Source of the DNA: Arctopsyche grandis
Lineage: Eukaryota; Arthropoda; Insecta; Trichoptera; Hydropsychidae
Length of the DNA: 64,000 nt
Assembly (NCBI RefSeq): GCF_051622035.1
Contig: NC_135355.1
Location: 20,267,486-20,331,485 of the forward strand
Direction: 5' to 3'
Numbering within the stretch: the stretch's first letter is position 1; the number at the start of each line of letters is the position of its first letter. Shown here piece by piece: positions 52,515 through 64,000 of the stretch. Under the pieces are notes generated by a model, which made no database searches, was not told the origin of the DNA, and saw only the letters and a program-made list of their open reading frames with translations. The position numbers and the translations under genes were made by a program.

Positions 52515-55500
52515 GTTTCTTTAATTTTTATTTGTTCTTTTGTTATGTAATATAATTTTTATCAGAATTTAAAAAGAGAAAATAAAATAAGATAAAAATT
52601 AAATATAGTTTTATGTTGTATTTTAGTTGTATAAAAATAATTATGATGAAAAAAATAGCACAAAGCGTTTTTTTTCAAAACAATTCTTTTGTTCATCAGC
52701 GGACGGACAAAACGGGACAAATCAAACAATTTTACATAAACGACGGGACGAACGCGAAGTACGTAAAAATTTATTAAAAATGTGCTTTAATAATTTAATT
52801 TGCAAATCCAAGTCCACGTTGACAAAGAATCTAATAATTTTTTAATTTCTAAGAACAAATTATGTACATACGTTTGTGTATTTCATACACATACATATGT
52901 ATGTATATTTCAACTGATTTTAAATGCGACAGGAACAGGATGGTCGATTTTCAGTTCCACTTCTCGGAACCTTCCAATAATCTCATAAATTTCGATGTTT
53001 AAAAAAAAATTGTATAAAGAAAGGTTATCCGATGTGTTTATACATATCCTCTCCTTTTTTCACAATGAATATTATAATAATTTATAGTGCTAATTGCGAT
53101 GCGAAAAAAGTAGAGAAACATTTTCGTTAAAAATTCAGAACCGGCGTGATGGTACAGCTCAATATTTTTCAAGTAAAAATACTTACTTCTTTAGATAAAA
53201 TCTCGATAAACTTTCTGAATCGTGTATTTTGTCCGAGAATTAGCTGGTTTACCAATTTATTTATTTATTTGGAAGAAGTTAAATTTTTCTTGATTATTAT
53301 TTAACTTAAAGAAAACACTCCAAAGGAATTTTTTTCGAATTTGTTGATTAATATGAAATAATTAAATAAATTAAATAATTAAAGACACCATAAGTTATTT
53401 TAACTTTTTAGTTTTTTAATGTATAAAAATAATATATAATAAATACCTTACAAAAATATATCACAATTTGATTAAAGTGAACTTACATACATACATATGT
53501 ATATGTATTTAAAATAGACAACAATTTAAATTTTGATTCATTGAAATTTTGTTTTCAAACTGTACAAGTATTGCTAAATTGGAACTGTTTCATTCGAAAT
53601 AATATTATTTGTAGATACAATGTTTTCTTTTACATACATACATATAACAAGTCAATAAGAATTTTCCCTTCAACGATCCAAGCATATTTTCGACAAACCT
53701 GTGAACAAAAGAAAAAAAACAAAATTAATTAAGTAAGACAAGATTTTCAGGTCAATAAATTGGACTTATCGAGTGGCGTGTTCAGTTTGTAATTAAATTA
53801 AAAATAAAAATAAAACAACAACTATGTACATACATATGTATCTAACATTCAGAAGAGACTCGTTATCTCCAGACTGAAGAATAGCGATAACCACGTAAAT
53901 ATGTATGCATATGAAGTGCATTGAATTTTGTTATGCATATTGCTGATAACAATGTCGGTTTGTATAATATAGAGTGGATTGCCTTATTTGTATCTGCTTT
54001 GCGAAATGTTTTAACGCATTTTTTCCTACAAAATTACACATCCTTGTACTTTCAAGGGAGTGAGACATGTATACGACTTTTATTCGGCATGGGAAGTGTG
54101 CAAAAAGGCAATGAAGATAAAACCGGTTGGGGAAATCCCAATGTCAATTAACATGGACCGGAGTTAACAGTGCATATAATATAAATCAACAAAAATATAC
54201 ACAAGAACAAATATGTATGTTAGAACTTATTCATATCGTACTGCTGAAATTTATCGATCGTTCTGGAAAGTCATCTGTACATGTCATCGCTTTTTATTAT
54301 AGAATTTCACTTGTATTGTTAAAAATATAGCATTTTAATTTTATCAATTACTTAAAAGTAGAATTGCAATTTGTATTTCATCAATTTAATATTTTAATGC
54401 ATATTATATACAATACATAAGTAGCTCTTTTCAAACAAACGTAGTGCTGTTTCATCGATTTTACTGTAAATAAATACGCTTTTGTTGAAATCGGATTTTT
54501 TTTTTAAATAAAAAATGTAGAAATTTAATTAAAAAAAAGAAAATAAAAACGTATTGGTATTGGAAATTAAATTAAATTTACTGTGTAAATTAAATAAATA
54601 TACTTAATATATACTGTGGGGAAATTACCAAAGTAGCTTGTATTATATTAAAATTCAATAATAAACGGACACCTTTTGTATTATTGAAGAACAATTCTTG
54701 ATATTTGTATTGAAAATAAAACCGGCCTATTTATATATTGAAGTGTTATTTGAAAAGTTGTTAGGTTTAATGAAATTTTTTTCTTATATGAATTTGCAAA
54801 TTCTATGTACTTTAATTTAAAGAGACCTATTTTACGCAAAAAAGGAACTATATAAAATCTACCATTATAAAACGAAGTTAAATAATGGATTGTGATAAAT
54901 AATATTTTATAATAAAAAAATATATTTTCATAGCAAAAACGTTATACTCCTATGTATAAAAATATGTACGCATGTAGGTTAATATACGAGCTGTTATATT
55001 TGAGAGTGGCGGAAGTCTAATTTTCAGTTCCAAAAACACTTTCTGTTTGACTTAAGTCACAAATTGTGATCACTTATTTTAATTCAATTTGTCCCGAATC
55101 TCGGAAAGAGCAGAATAAACGTATTACAAGCCACCAGTATATTTTTTAAATATTGTTAAACGCAAAACATAATGTTTAATGAATTATTTCTCGAAATGAA
55201 GAAAAGTGGACTTATGCCACTTTCAAATATAACGGATCATTTGTACATATGTATTTTTATAATGTCCATAATCAATATTGATCAGAATTTGAACATTTTA
55301 TGTATGTACATATAATGTTAATTTATATCAAAAAATTAGCTTAATTTCAATTCTGTACTCGTATACATAGGTATATAAAAAAATATGGAAATTCCAGCAC
55401 AAAAAGGAAATTTTGAATGAGTTAAAAAAAAATTTGCAGTATCCTTTTGCCCCGACAAATTCTATTACAGCAGATAATTAAAAAAGTTACTCACTTTAAA

Positions 55501-55600
55501 ATATCGTCGTCTCCACAGCACACACTAAGCTAATAATAAATTAAAGTTTTTTTGGACACCAATATCACAATAGACGAATCTTTAACATCAACACAGATTC
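52511..55600. other. AT-rich interval without recognisable genes
   Basis: Only short open frames and scattered ACATATGT/TACATACA microsatellite patches. No element ends or conserved protein blocks were recognised. Confidence 0.6.
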
Positions 55601-55631
55601 GATGAACACATTTGGCACAGATCACACTCCT

Positions 55632-55844
55632 TCAAGATCTGATGGGCATTAGAAACATTTGCTTGACAGATCTGGAAGACTTGGAACTTTCGCTGGAGGC
55701 TGAGGAATTTGAACTGTCGTATCTGTGCAGATTGGCCTTCGGCGGACATCCTTTCTTTTTGCACTTGACCGCGTCCGGATTGATGAGGCGATCGATCACC
55801 TGTCGGATGGTCGAATGCTTTCGGTCAAATGGATTCGGATACAT
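55632..55844 (-). CDS. Small intronless gene candidate, 70 aa, function unknown
   Basis: ATG at 55844-55842 opens MYPNPFDRKHSTIRQVIDRL. It continues with a Lys/Cys-rich KCKKKGCPPK, then a Ser-rich tract (SSNSSASSESSKSSRS), and ends MPIRS at a stop. No signal peptide or membrane segment is seen. A TATATAAG box (55935-55928) lies about 85 nt upstream of the ATG, and a palindromic TGACGTCA lies further up. Base composition is markedly less AT-rich than the flanks. The layout resembles small, sharply regulated intronless insect genes, but no family is recognised. The longer plus-strand open frame over the same bases is judged a shadow. Confidence 0.5.
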   Translation of the reverse strand: MYPNPFDRKHSTIRQVIDRLINPDAVKCKKKGCPPKANLHRYDSSNSSASSESSKSSRSVKQMFLMPIRS

Positions 55845-55927
55845 CGTAAGTGAAGATCGACTAGAAGCGTATGTTACCCCACTGAGTGACCGTCGTCGTG
55901 TGATATAAACGAGTACACTGACATTGG

Positions 55928-55966
55928 CTTATATACGCGGAAGGTTGACTGCGTCCGTTGACGTCA
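55928..55966 (-). promoter_or_regulatory. TATA box and CRE-like palindrome upstream of the small gene
   Basis: Reading minus, TGACGTCA (55966-55959) precedes GCGTATATAAGCC (TATATAAG at 55935-55928). A start site about 25-30 nt downstream would fall near 55900. Function is inferred from motif and spacing. Confidence 0.5.
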
Positions 55967-56255
55967 ATGAATTGGAAAAAACGGACTTCTTCGGTTCACC
56001 GGCCAAAGTGTAAATTGGCCGATGGGGGTGGGGAGCAGGTGACAGGTTGTATCTAGTGTCTAGTGACGTATGTCATTTTCACATTAATGTACTACATTTT
56101 TGACGCCTGGTAGTAGTGTCAAAACATAGTAGTAGTTCTGCCTTTTTTTTCAGTTTATAAAACTTAACTTTTTTCAGTTTATAAAACCTCTCGAAATTGC
56201 TTCCATAGGGTAGTTCGATTCTGTTAGATAGCTTCTTAGCTTTAAGGATTGTATA

Positions 56256-56491
56256 TGTATATCATCATCATCATCATCTACAGGCATTCACAATATACTG
56301 CTGAATGAAGGCCTCTCCAACACGCTTCCACTTTTTTTCTGTTTTGTGCTACTCTCATCCATCTCACCACAGACATTTTCCTAATTTCGTCTACCTATCT
56401 TCCCTGCGGTTTTCTTTTTACCTTTTTGCATTCTTTCGGGTACCATTCTAGCACTTCTTTTGTCCACCTTTCGTCCATTCCTCTAGCCACA
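56256..56491 (-). mobile_element. RTE-like 3' fragment
   Basis: From the ATCATCATCATC tail onward it matches the 3' part of the 50740-52400 element: GAAGGCCTCTCCAACACGCT, TTTTCCTAATTTCGT and TCTTTTGTCCACCTTTCGTC. It is strongly 5'-truncated and diverged. Confidence 0.88.
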
Positions 56492-56635
56492 TATAAATAT
56501 ATAATATATAAATAAAATAATATTAAAAAATATATATTAAATTACAATGGTGTCATTACGGGATTGCCCCCAAGGCGACACCTACGGCCAAATGTGCACA
56601 TACTATATATATATATATGTAATTTTTATAAATTT

Positions 56636-56950
56636 ACTAGCTGAACCCGGCATGCGTTGCAATGCCACAATAACGCATGCAATTCCCGTTCCCGTTACCG
56701 TTCTCATTCCCATTCCCATTTGTCGGAAAAACGCAGGCAGCGAACACGTTGGTCGTGACACGAAAACATTTGAAATTATAGCGTTGCAATAACACTCATT
56801 CCCATTTTTCCCGTTTCCGTTCCCGTTTTTTTTTCACGGTAATCTTCCCAGACACGCATACAACAAATCCTGAAAGTTCCATCGTAATCGTTTCAGTGGT
56901 TTAGGAGCCTATTCGAGACACACACACAGACATTCAATTTTATATATATA
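56636..56950 (+). mobile_element. Retroposon-like interspersed repeat
   Basis: It begins ACTAGCTGAACCCGGCATGC, has runs of CCCATTCCCGTT-like repeats, and ends CGTTTCAGTGGTTTAGGAGC, then ACACACAGACATTCAATTTT followed by a TATATA tail. This head/tail pattern is familiar from insect retroposon 3' ends. The class is not certain. Confidence 0.45.
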
Positions 56951-57017
56951 CATATATAGATGATATTATTATAAATTTTAAATTAAATTAAAATAATGGT
57001 GATAAGTGAGGATAGGT

Positions 57018-57100
57018 GGCCAATTTGATAGGAACTGTTTCAACAATGAAAATAAACTAAATTGGCAAACTCTGATAGGAAACAATCGACTTGGAGTCAC
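57018..57100 (-). mobile_element. SINE body fragment
   Basis: Minus-strand copy of the shared SINE body only (CTCCAAGTCGATTGTTTCCT, AGAGTTTGCCAATTTAG, TTGTTGAAACAGTTCC), abutting the full SINE at 57113. It lacks head and tail. Confidence 0.75.
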
Positions 57101-57112
57101 ATATTATATTAG

Positions 57113-57556
57113 CTAGCAGCATAGCTCGGACGTTAAGCTTCTGCTTACCGTCAAGAAGGTGCCGGGTTCTATCCCTGAATGAAAATGAATTTTTCAGAGT
57201 ATGCTGTTGGTCAGACCTGGATTTGTGACTCCAGGTTGATCGTTTCCTATCAGAGTTTGCCAATTTTCTCTGATTTCATTGTTGAAACGGTTCCCGGAAA
57301 AAAAAATTGGCTAAAAATCCTTCCTACCTACTATGTCACCACTATTTGAAATTTGATGGATGTACAATAAAAATTTATGTACAATTCATAGATGTCTCGT
57401 TAATTTGCGAGTTTTTTCAGTGTCTCGCAATTCAACGACTTATAATAAAAAAAATGCTGCATTTGTATTTGTAATTGGCCAGGAAGGCGCATTGGGATTT
57501 ACCTGTAAGGCCTTCCTGGTATATATGTAAAATAAAATAAAAATAAAATAAAATAT
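57113..57556 (+). mobile_element. Full tRNA-headed SINE, copy 1
   Basis: The head AGCAGCATAGCTCGGACG contains an A-box-like start, and GCCGGGTTCTATCCC is B-box-like. The body has AGACCTGGATTTGTGACTCC, TTTCCTATCAGAGTTTGCCA and GTTGAAACGGTTCC. The 3' domain ends with a small hairpin of paired CCAGGAAGGC/GCCTTCCTGG and an AAAATAAAAT tail. The 408-bp core matches 63230-63637 (inverse strand) almost base for base. Confidence 0.88.
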
Positions 57557-57999
57557 CAGCAGTATGGCTCAGTGGCTCAGCGTGTATGTTTAGCACCAAG
57601 TGATTGTTGGGGTCGAGCCCGCTCTACTGCTGGTCAGACTTGGGTGTTTGTGAGTCCAAGTCAATCGTTTCTTATCAGAGTTTGCCAATTTTATCTGATT
57701 ATTGATGAAACGGTTCCTTATAATTGGCAAAAAAAACATCATCGGACCTGTTGTCACATTATGTATGTATGTATGTACAATTTATAAAAAAATATGTACA
57801 AGTCTAAAATCCATAGATGTTTCAATGGGTTAATTCTTTAATTAATTCATTCATTTTTAATTTCATGTTCTTCAGCTTCTCGAAATACAGTGATTTATGT
57901 AATAAAAATGCTGCATTGTTTGTAGTTAATTGTCCAGGAAGGCACATCGGGGTCTTCCTGTCAGGCCTTCCTGGTATATACGTATCTATGTAAAAAATA
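57557..57999 (+). mobile_element. Full tRNA-headed SINE, copy 2 (different head)
   Basis: The head CAGCAGTATGGCTCAGTGGC, then GGGGTCGAGCCC, gives A- and B-box-like motifs but differs from copy 1. Body (GACTTGGGTGTTTGTGAGTC, TCAGAGTTTGCCAATTTTAT) and tail (CAGGAAGGC and its complement) are shared. It begins directly in the A-rich tail of copy 1. Confidence 0.85.
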
Positions 58000-58002
58000 C
58001 AT

Positions 58003-58090
58003 ATATCCGAGGTCTGGCCAGCAACACTGGATCAGGGATCAAACCCATGATCCCTCAGTTGTTAGTATTATGTATACGCCATCAACTGAG
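58003..58090 (-). mobile_element. SINE head fragment
   Basis: The minus strand reads CTCAGTTGATGGCGTATACA, then ATGGGTTTGATCCCTGATCC, then CAGTGTTGCTGGCCAGACC: a third tRNA-like head joined to the start of the same SINE body. Confidence 0.7.
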
Positions 58091-58099
58091 GTATGTTGT

Positions 58100-59600
58100 A
58101 GTAGGATTAAAATTAAAAATGATTGTTTTGAATTACGGATCAGATTGTGAGATATATGTACATATGTATCTAAATATGCGAATGAATGTTTGCTTGCGCA
58201 ATGAAAATCTACAGTTTTTAATATAGTAAGCCGAGTAAATCTACTAGTACTTTAATTTTCGAAATCAAACTCAAATTTGAATTCAACATGAAATGTAAAT
58301 GGTTGGGTAAATACATACATATCTACATTTATGTTTGCTTGGACATACAAATATCTACATTCACATATTAAATTAATCGAAATATGTATAAATTATAATA
58401 ATTGTGCTTAAAAATATATTACAAATTATGGTTATTTTAACAAACTGTCGATCGCGATTGAGATCATCTACAAGCGTGAGAAATCGCGTAAGCTAACACG
58501 CTAATCATAAATATCTATTTACGCACATTTGTACATACTCGTATACCTGATATATGTATGTATGTTTATATATATATATATTTACACATATGTATACACG
58601 AGGGTAATTTCTGACGCGTTTCCGAACTAATATGGAAGTGTATGACACAAGCACGTTTGACAATTAAATCGCACGTGTAAATATCTACGTGTTACCTGGT
58701 CTCAATTAACGTTTATTACGCACTACAAAGTGAAATGTATGTATTTCAACGATTCAGTCGATTAATATTCAATTAATGAAATAGCATTTCTAGAACTTCA
58801 CACTTACATATTATATATTGAATGTACATATATACGTGTTTGTATTCTTGTGATGATTTATGTTGATTCGGAATGTTTGTGGTATGAGTAATTTTAGAAA
58901 TTGTGTTTGAGCATTATTTTAATTAGTATGGCTTGTGCTACTGTCTAATGGGCTATAGATAATAATATATACTATTATGGTTCATATATGATAAATAATG
59001 CCAAGGAAAATGATTTTTGGCATTAAGAAATTCTGCACATTTCTGTGATGAGTAATTCAGATTGTTTGTCTGAGATATGTACATATGTATATTTAAAAGT
59101 TTTGGAAAAGTAAAATCAACTGTTCACAAAATTATAAATTTACACAATGTTATTAAATATTTAAACGGCAAATTTTTATATATAATTATATTTTGTCAAG
59201 TCTAAATTGATTTAACTTCATAGCCAATAAACATCTCTTATAGGTAAAACAATTACGGATATTCAAACTTCGAATTAATTTTCTAAATCCTGCTTAAGAT
59301 CAAAACAAAAACTTCTTCAACTTTACAGGAGATAATACCATTAATATTATTAATTAAATTTCAAAGATTTAAATGAGATTTTTAGGGTTTTGGCGGTATA
59401 CGTTATTGGTATAATTTTATGTATAAAATTTATTTGCTGTGTACAATTTGTTGCAGCAGAAAAATAATTATCTGGCGCCTTTAAACTTTTGTAAAAGTGA
59501 GCATTTTATTTTATGTAAAAGTATACAATATTTGTTTTAAAACTAATGTTAAAATAAATATCCAAAGTAAAGAGAAAGTTTATATTTTCTGTCGTACATA
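58100..59600. other. AT-rich interval without recognisable genes
   Basis: Scattered TACATA/TATGTA microsatellites; nothing conserved seen. Confidence 0.6.
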
Positions 59601-59605
59601 TATAC

Positions 59606-59653
59606 CCAAGTATATGTACATGTACATAGGTATGTACATGTACATATACTTGG
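59606..59653. repeat. Perfect inverted repeat at LINE 5' junction
   Basis: Two 23-bp arms beginning CCAAGTATATGTACATGTAC pair exactly around a GG centre. The repeat lies directly at the point where the LINE coding sequence starts. Confidence 0.93.
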
Positions 59654-60666
59654 ATGACAGAGATGTCAGATTGCTACGAAATATTTATTGGAATCAGACT
59701 GCAGTAGTACGTGTCGATGATCAATTCACTGATGAGATTCCTATAGAACGGGGCGTCAGGCAAGGATGCATCCTATCACCTACTCTTTTTAACACCTACA
59801 CCGAATCCATCTTCCACGATGCTCTCCAAGAGGCGGAGGGCATCAAGGTGGGCGGCGAGACGATCACCAATATAAGATATGCTGATGACACGGCACTAGT
59901 CGCTGAAAATTTAGCAGACCTGCAAAGATCTCTAGACCGTGTACATCAAGAAAGCAATCGAAGAGGTCTGCGCATAAATCTAAAGAAAACAAAATTTATG
60001 ATAGTAGATAGAATGCAAACAGACACCGGGAATCTAACCTTGGATGGAGAGGTGATAGAAAGAGTAAAAAGATTCAAATACCTGGGTACCTGGTTGAATG
60101 AAGAGATGGACCCAGATGAAGATCTAAAAATCCGCATCGAGATGGCTAGAACAGCATTTGTAAAAATGAAGGCGGCCCTTACAAACAAGCATCTCAATCT
60201 TCATACGCGGTTGAGATTCGCGAAGAGCTACGTCTGGACAGTATTACTACACGGATGTGAGACGTGGACTCTGAAAACCAAGATGATCAGCCGCATTGAA
60301 GCTTTTGAGATGTGGGTCTATAGGCGTATGCTGAAGATTCCGTGGACCAAAAAGATATCAAACGAAGCTGTCCTCGGCATGATGGGGAGAGGCAGGGAAC
60401 TTGTTTCTGTCATCAAGCGGAGAAAGATGGAGTACCTCGGACACATGATACGGGGTCCAAAATACGAATTTCTCCGTTTGATAACCATGGGGAAAATAGA
60501 AGGAAAAAAATGGATTGGCAGGAAAAAGTTATCTTGGCTTCGAAACATGCGCATGTGGACCGATATGAGCGCCGAAGAGCTGTTCCGAGCCGCTGAAGAC
60601 CGATGCGGATATATTCAAATAATCGACGAGGTGGTCGCCAACGTCCGGATGCGGACAAGGCATTAA
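59653..60666 (+). CDS. Reverse transcriptase, C-terminal two-thirds (LINE ORF2 fragment)
   Basis: An intact frame of about 338 codons with YADD active site and conserved HGCETW thumb/C-terminal motif, ending RMRTRH. It has no own start codon in context; upstream in-frame codons (59497-59652) are low-complexity host DNA. It lacks the endonuclease and therefore cannot be an autonomous element. Confidence 0.85.
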   Translation, partial: DDRDVRLLRNIYWNQTAVVRVDDQFTDEIPIERGVRQGCILSPTLFNTYTESIFHDALQEAEGIKVGGETITNIRYADDTALVAENLADLQRSLDRVHQESNRRGLRINLKKTKFMIVDRMQTDTGNLTLDGEVIERVKRFKYLGTWLNEEMDPDEDLKIRIEMARTAFVKMKAALTNKHLNLHTRLRFAKSYVWTVLLHGCETWTLKTKMISRIEAFEMWVYRRMLKIPWTKKISNEAVLGMMGRGRELVSVIKRRKMEYLGHMIRGPKYEFLRLITMGKIEGKKWIGRKKLSWLRNMRMWTDMSAEELFRAAEDRCGYIQIIDEVVANVRMRTRH

Positions 60667-60685
60667 CAAGAAGAAGAACATAGGT
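59653..60685 (+). mobile_element. 5'-truncated non-LTR retrotransposon
   Basis: The open frame from about 59653 to 60666 covers the RT core: RDVRLLRNIYWNQTAV, IERGVRQGCILSPTLFNTYT, NIRYADDTALVAE (the catalytic Asp pair) and LRINLKKTKFM. It continues to LLHGCETWTLKTKMISRIEA and [15 protein letters not shown]. The endonuclease and the first RT motifs are missing. The 3' end is ACAAGAAGAAGAAC at about 60685. The frame is uninterrupted for over 330 codons, suggesting recent insertion. It differs from the RTE-like element at 50740; the clade is not assigned. Confidence 0.9.
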
Positions 60686-63198
60686 ATAAAAACGTTATTA
60701 CGGCTAAAGATCATTAATATAAAATAAATTAAATACACATAAATATTTGGTTTGAGTGAAATGTTCATTCATGTTCATCTAAAGCTTAGATTCTAAACGT
60801 TCTCTATATTAAGACAAATCGATTGATAGTTTAAATATTAGCGTTAAAAACGTTCAACAATTTTCATCTCCATTGCTAAAAAGTTTTTAATAAAATGAAA
60901 TAAATTTCAGCGTTATATATTCTTTTTGAAAATAATTGAAATTAAATCTCATTCAACTGCTTTTGTTTGGCATACAAATTAAAATTGAAAAAATTGAAAA
61001 TTTTATTGCAAAGATTTTGTATTTGAAAAAGTTATAAATATATGGAGAGGGTTCACAGTCTTGACCTAACAGAGAGGCTGCATTCAAAATGTGATTGTGA
61101 TGTAGATGTGACGACAACAATTCGAACGTGTTATGCACAATGGAGGTCGTCAATAACCGTGTCAGGTTTTTCCTACAAAGTACATGCGTACAAGTTTACA
61201 ATTGTCTATTAAGTGTAGTCATTTTAGATACAAGTATATACAATACAACATACGTACACGACGATAGGATAATTCAATTGTAATAATCATAGAACAGGCT
61301 TTCGTGGAAAAGGGGAATCCACAGTACATGTGAAAATGTTTTAGAAAAACACGCAAAGCACGAGGAAAAAAGGTATATTTAACTGTGGCGTTCAGATAAC
61401 GCATTATTATTTCCTGTCATACACTAAAAGGATTACGTATTGGTTGTATAAATCGTACATACATACATACATATGCTATATGTATATCGTTATCGTATGT
61501 AGATCCGTATTTAAATGTTTCTGAGAATTCAATATGGGATTTTTTATATCCGTTTTATTCGTATATCCTTTGCATGAACGTACATATGTATATGTATTTA
61601 TACTTGTTCCTTTTATGGTAATATGTACATATTTGACAGTTTAAAATGAAATGTATTTTATGAAGGTAATCAAAAACTTATGCTAAAATTAAGTTACGTT
61701 TTAATAATTTGAAATTATTATTCAAATTTTATATCTTATAAAATAATGTTTTTGCTCATTTAATTTCATGACAAAAATAACAGGACCAATTAATTTGATT
61801 TTGTTGCGGTATATTTATAATATTATTAATCTGAATTACGTGTAAGAGTTACACGAAAATAGATATTTCAATTCCCACTTGAAATATTTATATTATTATT
61901 TCTGGATATACCGAAATAATTGAAGATATTTATTTATATCTTCAGAGTCCATAATGACCTTTTCAGACATCTTATCAGTATTTTTTTAAACTCTATTGAA
62001 TATGACAAAAGCTTTAAATTTAACTAAATCGAAGGTTATTTAAAGCTTTATTCAATTTATCTACAATCTTAACAAAACGGTAAGACTATATGTTGATTAA
62101 TCGTTATATTCATTTTACATGTACATACATATGTACGAATATATTTGTCAATTTACATATGTACTATTTAGATTCTTACTATACTACGTCATGCTATGTA
62201 TAGTTATGCAAACTTTATGAAAGGTAAATGTCGTTACTAGGAATAATAAAAAAGTCTCTCAAATAACAACTCTTTCAATCCATTGTTTTAATAAAATTTA
62301 AGCGTATTTATTTCATATATTATACTTAAAACAAGCAAGCAGTAAATTTTATTGTGATATATTTTTTTATACATAAATGTGACCAAAGTTTTTGTTATTT
62401 TTTTGTCCTATGGTTCAAATTCCGTTGGAGATTTCATGAACAACAAATATATGTCAAATTTACAAGTGGTGAAATGTTAGAATATGTATGTACATACATT
62501 TATATCTATGTATTTATCTGTGTTGAAATTGAATTGCATAGGAAAAATTATTGCATAAATTTGTCAGCGATAAATCCGCTGAATCATACAATGTCAACAG
62601 CTAAAGTCAATGTCAAACGTTTGGGAATCACTGTCAGGTACATATTATACATACAAACCATACATAACGTATATTCAATGTCAATTGGTGTTGTAAAAGG
62701 TTTACTCGAGTTGACTCGATAAACTGATATATGTATGTAAATTTATAATTATATTGAAATTGCTCTTTTTTTCAGATTATTTAATATAACATTAAATTTA
62801 ATGTGAAACGATGAATGTTTAATGATTTGTGGAGAATTTATACCCAGTTAATGATATTTCAACGTAAACTACGTAGGCTTAACTGACAAGTTGATTTAAT
62901 TTATATGAATTCACCAAAACGTAACTATTTCTAAAGGCTATTTTACGATAATCTACAAGATTCTACATAATATCACAATAGCAAAAAGATAGAATTTCTG
63001 AATACGTCAATTAAAAATATAATGTAAACAGCAATCTATATCTATAATATTATAATTGGTTTACTATTTTTACAAATAAATACAGGTTGTCTGGAATTCG
63101 TTTACTTTTAGTATTGAATGAGGCTATTTTAAATTGATAAATTCATTGGCAACAGAAAGTAACCAAATCGTAGTAAGTAAATGTATTGAAATTATGAT
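60686..63198. other. AT-rich interval without recognisable genes
   Basis: Short open frames only (for example 62354-62722), without conserved blocks. Scattered ACATATGTA repeats. Confidence 0.6.
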
Positions 63199-63637
63199 AT
63201 ATATATTTTATTTTTATTTTACATATGTACCAGGAAGGCCTTACAGGTAAATCCCAATGCGCCTTCCTGGCCAATTACAAATATAAATACAGCATTTTTA
63301 TTATAAGTCGTTGAATTGCGAGACACTGAAAAAACTCGCAAATTAACGAGACATCTATGAATTGTACATAAATTTTTATTGTACATCAATCAAAAATTTT
63401 TCAAATAGTGGTGACATAGTGGGTAGGAAGGATTTTTAGCCAATTTTTTTTTCCGGGAACCGTTTCAACAATGAAATCAGAGAAAATTGGCAAATTCTGA
63501 TAGGAAACGATCAACCTGGAGTCACAAATCCAGGTCTGACCAACAGCATACTCTGAAAACTTCATTTTCATTCAGGGATAGAACCCGGCACCTTCTTGAC
63601 GGTAAGCAGAAGCTTAACGTCCGAGCTATGCTGCTAT
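63199..63637 (-). mobile_element. Full tRNA-headed SINE, copy 3
   Basis: Reverse complement of the 57113 copy with very high identity. The head starts at about 63637 (GCAGCATAGCTCGGACG), the body is in the middle, and the tail GGTACATATGTAAAATAAAA is at 63199-63230. It directly abuts the large (TA)n array. Confidence 0.88.

Positions 63638-64000
<363 letters not shown>

Noticed and set aside
55612..55908. 98-codon plus-strand frame
   Set aside because: Covers the minus-strand small gene candidate, which has the better promoter context; judged a shadow.
57551..57625. Possible functional tRNA gene
   Set aside because: A/B-box-like motifs are present but no proper cloverleaf could be drawn, and the sequence runs straight into the SINE body.

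Overview
This is an AT-rich insect nuclear window. Two conserved genes are recognisable, and both are split by introns whose junctions can be read base by base. On the minus strand lies the insect ezrin-radixin-moesin gene (Moesin). Its ten shared coding exons run from 7860 down to the stop codon at 99. Two alternative first coding exons, at 18224-18244 (MVAGGKQ) and 30997-31042 (MPKS), both join in phase 0 to the exon at 7860. The spliced product is 578 or 575 residues, the usual ERM length. On the plus strand, 37414-38596 holds the last two coding exons of the TFIID subunit TAF13; its short first coding exon was not found. A GC-rich, repeat-laden island at about 32.8-33.6 kb lies between the two genes and is the best candidate for a shared, divergent promoter.

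A third possible gene is a small intronless minus-strand ORF (55632-55844, 70 residues). It has a TATA box and a CRE-like palindrome upstream, and its function is not recognised.

Everything else is intronic or intergenic DNA dominated by mobile elements. hAT-type DNA transposons and their short derivatives are identified by terminal inverted repeats and 8-bp target duplications (9994-11073, 23710-25131, 25763-26536, 30342-30515, 32111-32440, 42224-43167), and there is a hAT transposase fragment at 45330-45623. Two Tc1-like DNA-binding-domain remnants occur at 20563-20700 and 24120-24440. Non-LTR retrotransposons are an RTE-like element at 50740-52400 with a second 3' fragment at 56256-56491, and another RT at 59653-60685 with a related 3' fragment at 50449-50650. 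A tRNA-headed SINE family has full copies at 57113, 57557 and 63199. Several palindromic or fold-back element families occur; the clearest is the nearly perfect 377-bp palindrome at 40677-41053. Relatives of it at 37728-38116, 46112-46540 and 48630-49405 carry other elements nested inside them. Long (TA)n arrays and a 30/42-bp minisatellite at 44.6-45.0 kb complete the picture.

The sequence supports an insect. The ERM protein reads like insect Moesin (it has the same conserved C-terminal Thr559 position as Drosophila), but the order cannot be fixed from what is visible. All boundaries and alignments were made by eye.
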